From assembly GCF_900155685.1 (NCBI RefSeq), contig NZ_LT732548.1, positions 381,898 to 445,897 on the forward strand: a stretch of DNA of 64,000 bases. Reading direction: 5' to 3'. The notes under the pieces were generated by a model that did not search any database, was not told the DNA's origin, and was given only the letters and a program-made list of their open reading frames with translations. Within the stretch, counting starts at the first letter, position 1. Each line of letters begins with the position of its first letter. The DNA is from Paenibacillus bouchesdurhonensis. Its GTDB lineage: Bacteria; Bacillota; Bacilli; Paenibacillales; Paenibacillaceae. Made by a program: the position numbers and the translations under genes. This document shows, in pieces, positions 26,815 through 34,329 of the stretch.

Positions 26815-27588
26815 CTAGGGGAGACTGTCGCTTGTAGTACGCGTCATCGTACTTCTCCGTGAAGGAGCTTCGCTGTCCCAGCGGAAGGTCAGCACGGCAG
26901 CTCCCAGGCAGATGACCGTAAAGCCTGCCAGGGTCAATAGGGAGAATCCAAAGTCAGCTAATGAGCCTGCTTGAGCCAAGGCGAGGTTCATGGCCTTCAC
27001 GAGATAGTGAAAGGGCTGAAGAGATCCGAAGATTTTGACCCATTCTGGAGCCTGCTGCAGGCTGTAGAAGGCTTCGCTTGTGAAGAGAAGCGGGAAGCCG
27101 ATCAGATTAGAGATCATATTGACGTTGCTCTCGTCCTTGGACAGGTTGGCCGCAACGAACCCGAGAGCCGTGAAGCACACCGTTCCGACTAGGAGTACGA
27201 TCAGCATGAGCACTAGGTTCAGGGGACGGAGACTAATGCCGAGCATCAGCTTGCCCGTAGCGATGATAGCGGCGCTAACGATAAGGGATAGGGCGGTTCT
27301 GGCGCCAGTCATGGCGGCAACGAAGGCTGAGATCCTGAAGGGAGTAGCCCGTAGCAGCTTATATACGCCACGGTTGCGATGCGACATCACGTTGAAGGCG
27401 GTAACCATCGTAGAACCGAATAACACGTTCATCGTCAGTACGCCGCTAAGCAATTTTTCCGGATAAGCCGGCTGCTGGAGATAGAGACCCAGGCCGATCA
27501 ACAGTACGATCGGAAAGGCGATTGTCCAGAACAAAGTGTGCATATCACGCATCATTCCCCGCAGCATTGTTGTAAAAACAGTTATCAT
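26815..27588 (-). CDS. ABC-2 type transporter permease
   Basis: Membrane subunit of an ABC exporter, 257 residues with about six helices. Start overlaps the ATPase stop by four bases (ATGA). Segments such as MNVLFGSTMVTAFNVMSHRNRGVYKLLRATPF and the central LIVLLVGTVCFTALGFVAANL are typical of ABC-2 permeases of drug or lantibiotic-immunity-type exporters. Cargo unknown. Its operon is preceded by the same palindrome found before the padR gene, so PadR-ligand induction of export is the simplest model. Confidence 0.88.
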   Translation of the reverse strand: MITVFTTMLRGMMRDMHTLFWTIAFPIVLLIGLGLYLQQPAYPEKLLSGVLTMNVLFGSTMVTAFNVMSHRNRGVYKLLRATPFRISAFVAAMTGARTALSLIVSAAIIATGKLMLGISLRPLNLVLMLIVLLVGTVCFTALGFVAANLSKDESNVNMISNLIGFPLLFTSEAFYSLQQAPEWVKIFGSLQPFHYLVKAMNLALAQAGSLADFGFSLLTLAGFTVICLGAAVLTFRWDSEAPSRRSTMTRTTSDSLP

Positions 27589-28340
27589 ATTAAATCCTCC
27601 TTTATACAGGCTTCAGCTGCTGATTCCGGCAGCTGATCCACTGCGGGCTCCGTTAAGAGAACATACAGCTCCTCTAAACTAGACACTCCATAATCGCTTA
27701 ATAAATCCTCGGGGCGGCCGTCTGCCTTTAATACCCCCTTATCAATCATGACAATGCGTGTAGCCAGCTTGAACACTTCCTCCATATCATGCGATGTAAA
27801 AACTACGGAAGTACCACCCTGCGCGAGTGAAACAATAAGCTCCCGTATTTCGCGGCGAGCCCGAGGATCAAGCGCCGCCGTCGGCTCATCAAGAAAGACG
27901 AGGCTGGGGTCATGGACGAGGGTCATGGCAATGGCCAGCCTCTTCTGTTGCCCGCCGGAGAGGCGGGCTGCATCGGTCTTGGCGGCGTCCCTTAGACCGC
28001 ATCGGTCGAGAATGCCCAGTATGGCGGCATGCTGCAGTCGTACGCCGTAGAAGGCGGCGAACAGGCGCATATTTTCCATGGCGTTATGACCAGGAAAGAA
28101 CGGGGTCGTCTGCAGCTGCACACCGATATGGCGATATGGCTCATGACACCAGTAGGCTACGCTGCCATTGTCCGGACGGCGGAGTCCCAGCAGCATGTCG
28201 AGCGTTGTCGACTTGCCTGCACCGTTCGGGCCGATGATTCCCACGACTTCGCCGGAGTTGATCGTTAGGCTGATGTCGTGAACAACACTTCGTTTTCGAT
28301 AAATTTTGGTCAGCCCCTGCGCTTGAATTAAAAAGCTCAA
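27585..28340 (-). CDS. ABC transporter ATP-binding protein
   Basis: ATPase subunit of the exporter, 251 residues. Walker A GPNGAGKST, signature LSGGQQKR, Walker B LVFLDEP and the switch His (FTSHDMEEV) are intact. Translation starts at a TTG; AAGGGAG sits nine bases upstream. A 16-bp palindrome lies 30 bases before the start, matching that before padR. Transcribed with the permease. Confidence 0.92.
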   Translation of the reverse strand: MSFLIQAQGLTKIYRKRSVVHDISLTINSGEVVGIIGPNGAGKSTTLDMLLGLRRPDNGSVAYWCHEPYRHIGVQLQTTPFFPGHNAMENMRLFAAFYGVRLQHAAILGILDRCGLRDAAKTDAARLSGGQQKRLAIAMTLVHDPSLVFLDEPTAALDPRARREIRELIVSLAQGGTSVVFTSHDMEEVFKLATRIVMIDKGVLKADGRPEDLLSDYGVSSLEELYVLLTEPAVDQLPESAAEACIKEDLI

Positions 28341-28369
28341 TGAAATTCACTCCCTTATTCAATGTTTGA

Positions 28370-28385
28370 TATCCAACGTTGGGTA
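28370..28385 (-). promoter_or_regulatory. PadR-type operator before ABC exporter operon
   Basis: TATCCAACGTTGGGTA, a palindrome with one imperfect pair, 30-45 bases upstream of the ATPase start. It shares 15 of 16 bases with the perfect palindrome before padR. Confidence 0.65.
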
Positions 28386-28433
28386 ATAAGTAGAAAAAAT
28401 GGCCTGCTCTACCCTGTGTGATGAACAGGAAAA

Positions 28434-28533
28434 GTAGGCGAGAGCGGAAAAGAGCCGCGAAGAGCAGGCAAGAGCTCCAAATCAGGCAAAAGCCCAGAGG
28501 ACTCGGAGCAGGCAAGAGCACAAGAGCAGGCAT
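28434..28533. repeat. degenerate GCAGGCAAGAGC repeat cluster
   Basis: About five imperfect copies of a GCAGGCAAGAGC-like unit, irregularly spaced, between the exporter operon and the padR 3' end. No gene is supported in it. Confidence 0.6.
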
Positions 28534-28547
28534 CTTGCCAATGTCGG

Positions 28548-29090
28548 TTAGGAATCGTGCTCTTGTCTCTGCTCCACTAGCTGAATAATGCGGTTCACAT
28601 ATTGAATATCTAACTCCAGTAAGGCCATGGCGTTGTCGAAGGAGGCCTCTGCAAAAGGGGAAAGACCGTATTGCCCCTTGATTTCTCTGCCGACATGCCA
28701 CAGCTCTAACGTCTCTTCCAGCTGCTGTAGGTTCTGCTTCAGCAGGCTAATGGCTTCTCCCTCCGGGATCTGCTCGATCCACATGAGCCCGAGGGAGAAG
28801 TCCGATTTGACAGAGTGGGGCGATAAGGTCAGCGATTGTCTCAGCATGTGCTGGAACATTTCCTCGCCAGCCTCGGTGATCGCATATATTTTTCGCAGGC
28901 GTGCGCCGGTCCGCTCCTCCGCCTCCGTTCGCAGGAGACCGTCCTGCTCCATTTTATTGAGCGCGTAGTAAATCGAGCCCGACAATAAATTCGTCCAGGT
29001 GTCCATGCGGTTGTTCTGGATGAGCTGTTGGAGCTCATAACCATGCATCGGGCGTTCGCGCAGCAGGGCCAGCAAGATCAGGTTAGTCAC
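28548..29090 (-). CDS. PadR family transcriptional regulator
   Basis: Winged-helix repressor of 180 residues of the PadR-s2/VirR-like class. MTNLILLALLRERPMHGYELQQLI, GSIYYALNKMEQDGLL and RKIYAITEAGEE are diagnostic; the C-terminal half is the helical dimer arm. Start is GTG with AAAGGAT upstream. A perfect palindrome lies just downstream of its own predicted promoter (29155-29184), and a near-copy precedes the exporter, so it likely represses itself and the ABC operon until a small molecule binds. Typical of drug-responsive PadR-exporter sets. Confidence 0.9.
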   Translation of the reverse strand: MTNLILLALLRERPMHGYELQQLIQNNRMDTWTNLLSGSIYYALNKMEQDGLLRTEAEERTGARLRKIYAITEAGEEMFQHMLRQSLTLSPHSVKSDFSLGLMWIEQIPEGEAISLLKQNLQQLEETLELWHVGREIKGQYGLSPFAEASFDNAMALLELDIQYVNRIIQLVEQRQEHDS

Positions 29091-29127
29091 CTTACCATCA
29101 TCCTTTGCGATCTGAGATGAATTTGAA

Positions 29128-29143
29128 TATCCAACGTTGGATA
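29128..29143 (-). promoter_or_regulatory. PadR operator, perfect 16-bp palindrome
   Basis: TATCCAACGTTGGATA reads identically on both strands. It is 38-53 bases before the padR start and immediately downstream of the predicted transcription start, a repressor position. Confidence 0.75.
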
Positions 29144-29154
29144 ACCTTGAGCTG

Positions 29155-29184
29155 ATTATATAAGGGGGATGAACCTGTTGTCAA
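29155..29184 (-). promoter_or_regulatory. padR sigma-A promoter
   Basis: Minus strand -35 TTGACA (29184-29179), 18-base spacer, -10 TATAAT (29160-29155). Confidence 0.75.
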
Positions 29185-29190
29185 ACTGTT

Positions 29191-29697
29191 CTAGAATCTT
29201 TTTTTCTTCGGGGCAAACATGATTCCTGCACCGATCGCGATTAAGGCAATCGCGAGCACAGGCTGTCCGAATACAACGCGATTATAAAGCGCACCGAAGG
29301 AAATCACCGCAAAGAATAGCAGAGACAGGGCACCGAGAATGTTGATTGGCACCAGCAGCCATTTGTTCCGGTTCCCGAACCAGTAGAACTCAAACAATCC
29401 GACCGCCGGAGCGAGAATGAATCCGGGCCACAGGTATCCCCAGCTATCGAATAAAGTGGAGAGCTGGCAGACGATGCCGACCGTGAACAGAATGCCCCCG
29501 GGAATGAGCAGACCGATGCCGCGGCGCTCGGTAAGAGAAAAGTACATCCAATGAAAGAAAAGCCCGAGCGGAATAATGAACAGTGTCGGCCAAAAATTGC
29601 TGAACAAGCTGCCCATGGAGACCGCCTCTCTACGGAAGAAAAACAAGTAAACGCCTGCTAAAATCAGTAACGGTCCAAGCCAAGTCATACGACGCAT
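29191..29697 (-). CDS. small multi-pass membrane protein (LiaI/LiaF-TM-like)
   Basis: 168-residue protein made almost wholly of membrane helices (about five). The short repeated glycine-rich helix pairs (LGPLLILAGVYLFFF, LAIALIAIGAGIMF) are like the transmembrane domain of LiaI/LiaF-type envelope-stress proteins, but it lacks the soluble LiaF C-terminal domain. Ends in the positive tail APKKKRF. It is upstream of padR on the same strand, about 100 bases from it, but padR has its own promoter. Function unknown; envelope-related role is inferred. Confidence 0.75.
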   Translation of the reverse strand: MRRMTWLGPLLILAGVYLFFFRREAVSMGSLFSNFWPTLFIIPLGLFFHWMYFSLTERRGIGLLIPGGILFTVGIVCQLSTLFDSWGYLWPGFILAPAVGLFEFYWFGNRNKWLLVPINILGALSLLFFAVISFGALYNRVVFGQPVLAIALIAIGAGIMFAPKKKRF

Positions 29698-29915
29698 ATC
29701 GGATCTCCTTTACATATGTATTGAATTTAGGTTTAGCATACTATATTTATTTGCCGTCATCTTCAGTCTCTGGGGAAGAAAAAAACTGGACTTTAGTCTA
29801 GCAAATTGGGATGGAGCCCAAAATTTTACCGCAAGCAGTATAGGAACACATCATGTATAATCGATATTGGAAGGATTTGATTTATTATTTTATACGAAGG
29901 AGCGTGTGATGGCGG

Positions 29916-30836
29916 GTGAATAAATGGACTTTGTTCAGAAAGGCATCCCGGTTTCAGGTGATTCCCGTCATGCTTATTCCTGTTTTTCTTGGAGCGCTGG
30001 GCGCTTTTGTCTGGAAAGGGGAATTTCATCCGGTACTCTTCATCATAACATTGATCGGCGCGGGAGCGGCCCATCTGTTCTCGAACATGATCAATGATTT
30101 GTGGGATTATCGAAACGGGACGGATACGGCGGCGAAAAATACACCTGAGGTAATCTCCACCAATTCCGGATTTCTCGCCGGAGGAATCATGAAGGAACAG
30201 AGCTTTGCACGCTTGACCTGGTCCCTGCTAGGTTTGGGCGTGCTTTGCGGTGTCGTTCTCAGCTTGTACAGCGGTTGGCCGGTACTTATATTCGGGGGTC
30301 TGGGCGGACTGATAGCTTACTTCTATGTGGCGCCTCCGATTCAATTCGGGTACCGCGGCAAAGGCTTTAGCGAGCTGGCGATTCTCCTGTCATTCGGGGT
30401 ACTGCCGATCATGGGTTCCTATTATGTGCAGACAGGTGACTTGAGCTGGCGTTCGGTGCTGTTGTCGCTCCCCATCGGATTGCTGACAACGCTGGTCTTG
30501 TTCAACCATCATTTTCTTCACTGGCAGGCGGACAAGGAGGCAGGCAAAAATACGCTGGTCGTCGTGTGGGGCGAAAGACGGGCACTGCGTTTTTCCAAAA
30601 CGCTGCTGATAATGGCCTATGCCTTTTTATTGCTATGCGTGGTAATGGGTATACTTCCGGTATATGCATTAGTCGCGCTGCTGACGGTGATTCCGCTTTA
30701 TCAGGTCTATGGCCGGTTGCAGGATCATAACGCTCCAGCGGCTTACTTGCCGCTAATGGGCGCTTCGTTAAAGGCCTCTATACGCTGTGGCATCGTAATG
30801 ATGGCGGCTCTTTTGATTCAGGGGATTTTGCAATGA
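29916..30836 (+). CDS. UbiA family prenyltransferase
   Basis: Second UbiA-superfamily prenyltransferase, 306 residues, multi-pass membrane protein. First motif is canonical (NMINDLWDYRNGTD), the second region reads HHFLHWQADKEAGKNTLVVVWG. The start is GTG; GAAGGAG lies 13 bases upstream, and a four-codon ATG-TAA reading frame (29909-29923) overlaps the start. Acceptor unknown; menaquinone- or haem-related prenylation is possible. It differs from the gene at 25841 in having the intact NDxxD motif. Confidence 0.83.
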   Translation: MNKWTLFRKASRFQVIPVMLIPVFLGALGAFVWKGEFHPVLFIITLIGAGAAHLFSNMINDLWDYRNGTDTAAKNTPEVISTNSGFLAGGIMKEQSFARLTWSLLGLGVLCGVVLSLYSGWPVLIFGGLGGLIAYFYVAPPIQFGYRGKGFSELAILLSFGVLPIMGSYYVQTGDLSWRSVLLSLPIGLLTTLVLFNHHFLHWQADKEAGKNTLVVVWGERRALRFSKTLLIMAYAFLLLCVVMGILPVYALVALLTVIPLYQVYGRLQDHNAPAAYLPLMGASLKASIRCGIVMMAALLIQGILQ

Positions 30837-30885
30837 TAGAATACTGTATACAACAGAACAACATCGGGAAAGCGAGACGATAAAA

Positions 30886-31614
30886 ATGGACAAGCAACGT
30901 GTAATTGGCGACTTTCATACGATATTAAACGAAGGACAGGTGTGGAAAATCGGTGGGTTCCCGCTGCCGGACGGCACGTTCTGGGAATATCGCGAGCCGG
31001 ATGCGGTCGTCATCGTGCGCAACGGCATCTTGTATGTGCGCGCACCGCTCAGCCGGCGGCATGACCATGTGCAAATTTTGGATAATGCTAAGCATATGTA
31101 CTACTCCGTGGAGGAATTTGAAGTACCGGAGAATGGCGAAATCAGCTTCGAGCTGGACATCCGGGCGCGTACGCAAAATACCGTGCCGGGCGATCTGTAC
31201 GACGGTTATGTGTCCCTGAACCTTCTGGACTTCACGACAGGAGCTGCGCTCGACTTCTTTGCTGGAAACGATAAATATGCGAGCGTATATGCGGTACTGC
31301 CGTTCCCGGGCGTCGAGGTGCCTCCGAGCGATAAGACGCGCTTCTTCTGCGTGTTCAAAGAGGATACCGATTTTAAGGCGCGGGAGTTCAACAACTACAA
31401 AATTACGTATAACCGCGGCGAGGACGAGGTCATCTTCTATTTGAACGGCAATGAGGTACGCCGGGAAAAGGGGGTTCCGGTCAAGTTCAACAAATTCACG
31501 ATCGCCCTCGGCATTATGACGGAAAAGGATCTGACGCCGGAAGGCAGTGTATCCGTGCACGGACAGACGGTAATCGCAGAGTACTCTCCGGTCAAGGTGA
31601 CGGTCAAGGAATAA
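30886..31614 (+). CDS. DUF6081-like protein of unknown function
   Basis: 242-residue soluble protein without signal peptide. It looks like a beta-rich jelly-roll or lectin-like fold: many alternating strands such as DAVVIVRNGILYVRAPL and KYASVYAVLPFPGVEVPP, and a C-terminal GIMTEKDLTPEGSVSVHGQTVIAEYSP. I believe it belongs to the group annotated DUF6081, but this is from memory. No catalytic motif visible. It lies 49 bases after the prenyltransferase stop and may share its transcript. Confidence 0.75.
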   Translation: MDKQRVIGDFHTILNEGQVWKIGGFPLPDGTFWEYREPDAVVIVRNGILYVRAPLSRRHDHVQILDNAKHMYYSVEEFEVPENGEISFELDIRARTQNTVPGDLYDGYVSLNLLDFTTGAALDFFAGNDKYASVYAVLPFPGVEVPPSDKTRFFCVFKEDTDFKAREFNNYKITYNRGEDEVIFYLNGNEVRREKGVPVKFNKFTIALGIMTEKDLTPEGSVSVHGQTVIAEYSPVKVTVKE

Positions 31615-31625
31615 CGAGCTTCATT

Positions 31626-31652
31626 GACAAGGATGACAAGGATGACAAGGAC
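31626..31652 (+). repeat. three 9-bp tandem repeats
   Basis: GACAAGGAT, GACAAGGAT, GACAAGGAC in a row, starting 11 bases after the DUF6081-like stop. Read in one frame they give Asp-Lys-Asp units, so they may be a recent extension or loss of coding sequence. Confidence 0.8.
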
Positions 31653-31794
31653 AGCCACATCGTAACGAAAATATGTCGGGAGCTCAGGCCGCATAAAACA
31701 ACCTCCGATGTCGAATTCTAACTGAAGACAGCCGAGCATTTCGCTCCTCACTTCTTCAGGGCTTTAGGACAACTTATTTAGGAGGCGCTTAATC

Positions 31795-31983
31795 ATGACG
31801 GATCACAAGGAACGCGATAGAGAGCTTCACGAACCTGCAGGGAATGGCAGCAGTAATGGACAGAACCAAACCATGGGAAACGGCGGGGAGGGCGGTAATG
31901 GTCGCTTGAGTCAGTTCAAGAACCATAGCACGCACGGCGACGACGTTCCAAATGAGTATATCGCTAGCGAGAAGCGGAAGTAG
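31795..31983 (+). CDS. small hydrophilic Gly/Asn-rich protein
   Basis: 62-residue protein, highly charged and disordered-looking (HDK-, G- and N-rich centre, e.g. GNGGEGGNGRLSQFKNHS). AGGAGGCGC precedes the ATG and a hairpin terminator follows, which supports a real gene. It resembles small spore- or stress-type proteins of Bacillales in composition only. Function unknown. Converges on another tiny gene across the terminator at 32019-32055. Confidence 0.65.
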   Translation: MTDHKERDRELHEPAGNGSSNGQNQTMGNGGEGGNGRLSQFKNHSTHGDDVPNEYIASEKRK

Positions 31984-32018
31984 CTCCCTTGCTAACAGCA
32001 TCTGCAAAAGAACAACCC

Positions 32019-32058
32019 AAGGGCCATTCATCAGACAATTCTGAGAATGGCCCTTTGC
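32019..32058. terminator. bidirectional terminator between two tiny genes
   Basis: AAGGGCCATTC (32019-32029) pairs with GAATGGCCCTT (32045-32055). It sits between the 62-residue (+) and 43-residue (-) genes. Confidence 0.75.
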
Positions 32059-32065
32059 ATGGCGA

Positions 32066-32197
32066 TTATTTTTGCGTACCGTGCTGCTTGGTGGAAAGTT
32101 GGCCAGCGGGGTTGCCTTTGCCGTGCCGCTCTTTGTTGCGGCGATCCTTTTCCTGCTTGTCATGTGTCTTTTCTACGAAATCATGCGTACTGTCCAT
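32066..32197 (-). CDS. 43-residue hydrophilic protein
   Basis: Short open frame from ATG 32197 to TAA at 32066. The product is very basic and hydrophilic (begins MDSTHDFVEKTHDKQEKD, ends in STKQHGTQK) with no hydrophobic segment. An AAGGAGG ribosome site lies 11 bases before the ATG, and a shared hairpin terminator lies directly after the stop; together they argue that it is translated. Composition resembles small spore-associated proteins of Bacillales, but I cannot name a family. Confidence 0.6.
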   Translation of the reverse strand: MDSTHDFVEKTHDKQEKDRRNKERHGKGNPAGQLSTKQHGTQK

Positions 32198-32370
32198 CCT
32201 GGCTTCAGCCTCCTTTGCTGCAAGGTCATGCTGCTTCTAATACTATGTCCAAATAAGGGAATTCCCATGATGGCTCTACTGTATTTTTGCATGGTTGCTC
32301 GTTGTGCTTGGATATAGTCCGGTTGTACAATGGATAGAGTACAAGGCGCTTGTAGAAAGGGGAATGGAGC

Positions 32371-33375
32371 ATGGATAAGAAACTTCGATTTGGAATACTT
32401 GGTTGTGCAGGAATTGCCATTAAAGATGTTATGCCCGCGATTCAAAAGTCAGAATACGGTGTACTTGCCGCGGTCGCGAGTCGAAACTTGGAAAAGAGCA
32501 AGTCGGTGGCCGAGCAATTCGGCATAGCGACAGCTTATGGCAGCTATGAGGAGTTAATTGAGGATACGACTATTGAGGCCATATACATTCCGCTACCGAA
32601 TCATTTACATAAGGAGTGGGCGATTCGCGCCATGGAGGCGGGCAAGCATGTGCTTTGCGAGAAGCCGATAGCGCTTGACAGCGAGGAGGCTGCAGAAATG
32701 GCGGCCGTCGCCAAGCGAAAGGGTGTCGTTCTTGCTGAGGCCTTTATGTACAGGCATCATCCACGCTGGCGTAGAATCCGGGAAATTATAGAGAGTGGGG
32801 AACTGGGCGAGCTGCGTTTGATTCGTGGTGCGTTCACCTACAACAACGCTAAAGATCTGGACAACATCCGGCTTCAACCGGAATGGGGCGGAGGCTCGCT
32901 CTACGACGTGGGCTGCTACCCGATCAGCGCGGCGCGCTTCATTCTCGGGCAGGAACCCGAGGCGATTACCGTGCATGCGCAGTTCTCCGACAAGCATTTT
33001 GGGGTGGATATGATGGCTGCGGGCATCGTGGAATTCCCCGGCGGCCTGGCGCTGACCTTCGATTGCGGCATGTGGACGGAGCATCGCCAGCTGCTGGAAA
33101 TCGTGGGCAGCGAGGGACGCATCGACATCCCGCATGCTTTCACCGTAGGGGATGACCAGGATGCCTCATATACGGTCACGATCCGTGGTGAGAGCCGAGT
33201 AGAGGGCCGTGACGACAAGGCGGATCCTTATGCCATGGAGGTAGATGATCTAGCCAAGGCGGTGTTCGGGATACAGCCGCCGCGCTTCTCTCCCGATGAT
33301 GCCCTCCAAGGCATGCGCGTTCTGGAAGCGGGGCTGGCCTCAGCCCGGGAACGTCGTCGGATTAGCTTGAAATAG
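32371..33375 (+). CDS. Gfo/Idh/MocA family oxidoreductase
   Basis: NAD(P)-dependent sugar or sugar-derivative dehydrogenase of 334 residues. The Rossmann N-terminus (RFGILGCAGIAIKDVMPAI), EKP motif (CEKPIALD), and substrate-domain segments EAFMYRHHPRW and YDVGCYPISAARFILGQEP are characteristic; the last resembles dehydrogenases acting on 1,5-anhydro or disaccharide substrates, but this is not decisive. GGGGAATGGAGC precedes the ATG. Monocistronic; a structured region follows. Confidence 0.92.
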   Translation: MDKKLRFGILGCAGIAIKDVMPAIQKSEYGVLAAVASRNLEKSKSVAEQFGIATAYGSYEELIEDTTIEAIYIPLPNHLHKEWAIRAMEAGKHVLCEKPIALDSEEAAEMAAVAKRKGVVLAEAFMYRHHPRWRRIREIIESGELGELRLIRGAFTYNNAKDLDNIRLQPEWGGGSLYDVGCYPISAARFILGQEPEAITVHAQFSDKHFGVDMMAAGIVEFPGGLALTFDCGMWTEHRQLLEIVGSEGRIDIPHAFTVGDDQDASYTVTIRGESRVEGRDDKADPYAMEVDDLAKAVFGIQPPRFSPDDALQGMRVLEAGLASARERRRISLK

Positions 33376-33708
33376 TTAGTGTTTGAATGAAGAATATGGG
33401 CACCCATAGTCCGGGCATTTTGAGAAAAAATGTTCAGATTGCGGGTGCCCTTTCGATTCCATTAGAAGAAGGTTGCACTCTATGATACTGACCTTATCCC
33501 TCAGCAAAGGCTTGCTCCCCCAATTGAGAATAGACCAAGAATACGAAGCGTGATTATGCACCTTTTTGAGAAGAAAGCATCCTAATCCAGCCGTTGTAGA
33601 AAGGCTCTCCGTGCTTTGCAAAACCTTAAATCCCGCTGCAGCACTTGTATTTTCTGAAGTTTCAGAATTAAAATAGCTGACATTGCTAGAAGGATTTTTG
33701 CTTTTTGC

Positions 33709-33760
33709 CGAGCCAAGTTGTCGAGGTTAGTTGCCGGGCCTAGTTGCCGAGGCTAGTTAT
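33709..33760 (+). repeat. four 13-bp degenerate repeats
   Basis: Units of 13 bases of the form CGRGSYTAGTTGC, four copies, the first and last most diverged. Confidence 0.7.
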
Positions 33761-33783
33761 GTTTCCTGGGTTGGGGCGATTTT

Positions 33784-33843
33784 GGACTCCGCTAGACTCC
33801 GCTGGACTTTGCTGAACTTTGCTGGATTCTGCCGGACTTTGCT
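33784..33843 (+). repeat. six 10-bp tandem repeats
   Basis: Six consecutive 10-base units of the form GGACTYYGCT, with single-base variation between units. Confidence 0.85.
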
Positions 33844-33858
33844 GATTTAAAAGCGGGA

Positions 33859-34055
33859 TGTATTTCATACAACTAGTTAAAGCTCTTTTATAAAAAATAC
33901 ATGCGCTGATTGCAAAACATACAGTTAGTTTGCCTGAATGGAGCTAATTTGCCGAAATAGCTTAGAACTAATTGTAGGTTTGGCAGTTAGTTCCCTCTAA
34001 CACGGTCAAAACCGATGAACTAACTGCATGAAATACATGAAATACAACTAGTTGC
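33859..34055. repeat. imperfect inverted-repeat element
   Basis: TGTATTTCAT at 33859-33868 is mirrored by ATGAAATACA at 34028-34037 and again at 34037-34046. The motif ATACAACTAGTT flanks both ends in the same orientation, and variants of CAGTTAGTT occur inside. No transposase. Confidence 0.55.
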
Positions 34056-34223
34056 CTTATCGTCACCAATCTAGTCACCAATCAGTAGCACATTTGCAGG
34101 GATCAATACCGAATCGCCACCCCGCCACCCGAATCGGCGAATCGCCACCTTGCTAGGAGTGATTTTCGGCAAGCGCTAGGATGCGGGGAATATCGCATAC
34201 AATCGTGATCTTGCCTAATAATA

Positions 34224-34260
34224 CAAAAAGCCCTCGCCGCAGTGGTCTGCAGCGAAGGCT
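34224..34260 (-). terminator. terminator of the dehydrogenase gene at 34330
   Basis: AGCCCTCGC (34229-34237) pairs with GCGAAGGCT (34252-34260) with one mismatch. On the minus strand a CTTTTTGT tail follows. Confidence 0.65.
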
Positions 34261-34329
34261 CATCATCAAGGCTCAAGGCTCATCGGCCAGAATTCTTCTG
34301 ACAAGTTCTTCAGCCAAGGCTTTCAGCTT

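Larger units (their letters stand above)
33376..34329. other. 954-bp intergenic region rich in short repeats
   Basis: No gene is supported here. It holds a nested hairpin just after the dehydrogenase gene (GGGCACCC at 33398-33405 with GGGTGCCC at 33443-33450, inner GGGCATTTT/AAAATGTTC), then two tandem repeat arrays, an inverted repeat pair and the minus-strand terminator of the next gene at its right end. An 81-codon minus-strand frame at 33376-33621 has no ribosome site and is probably chance. Confidence 0.7.

Noticed and set aside
30925..31560. 211-codon antisense frame opposite the DUF6081-like gene
   Set aside because: Mirror of a well-supported gene with high codon bias; a shadow frame.
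33376..33621. 81-codon minus-strand frame ending in CPDYGCPY
   Set aside because: No ribosome site, unusual composition and it runs through the hairpin; chance frame.
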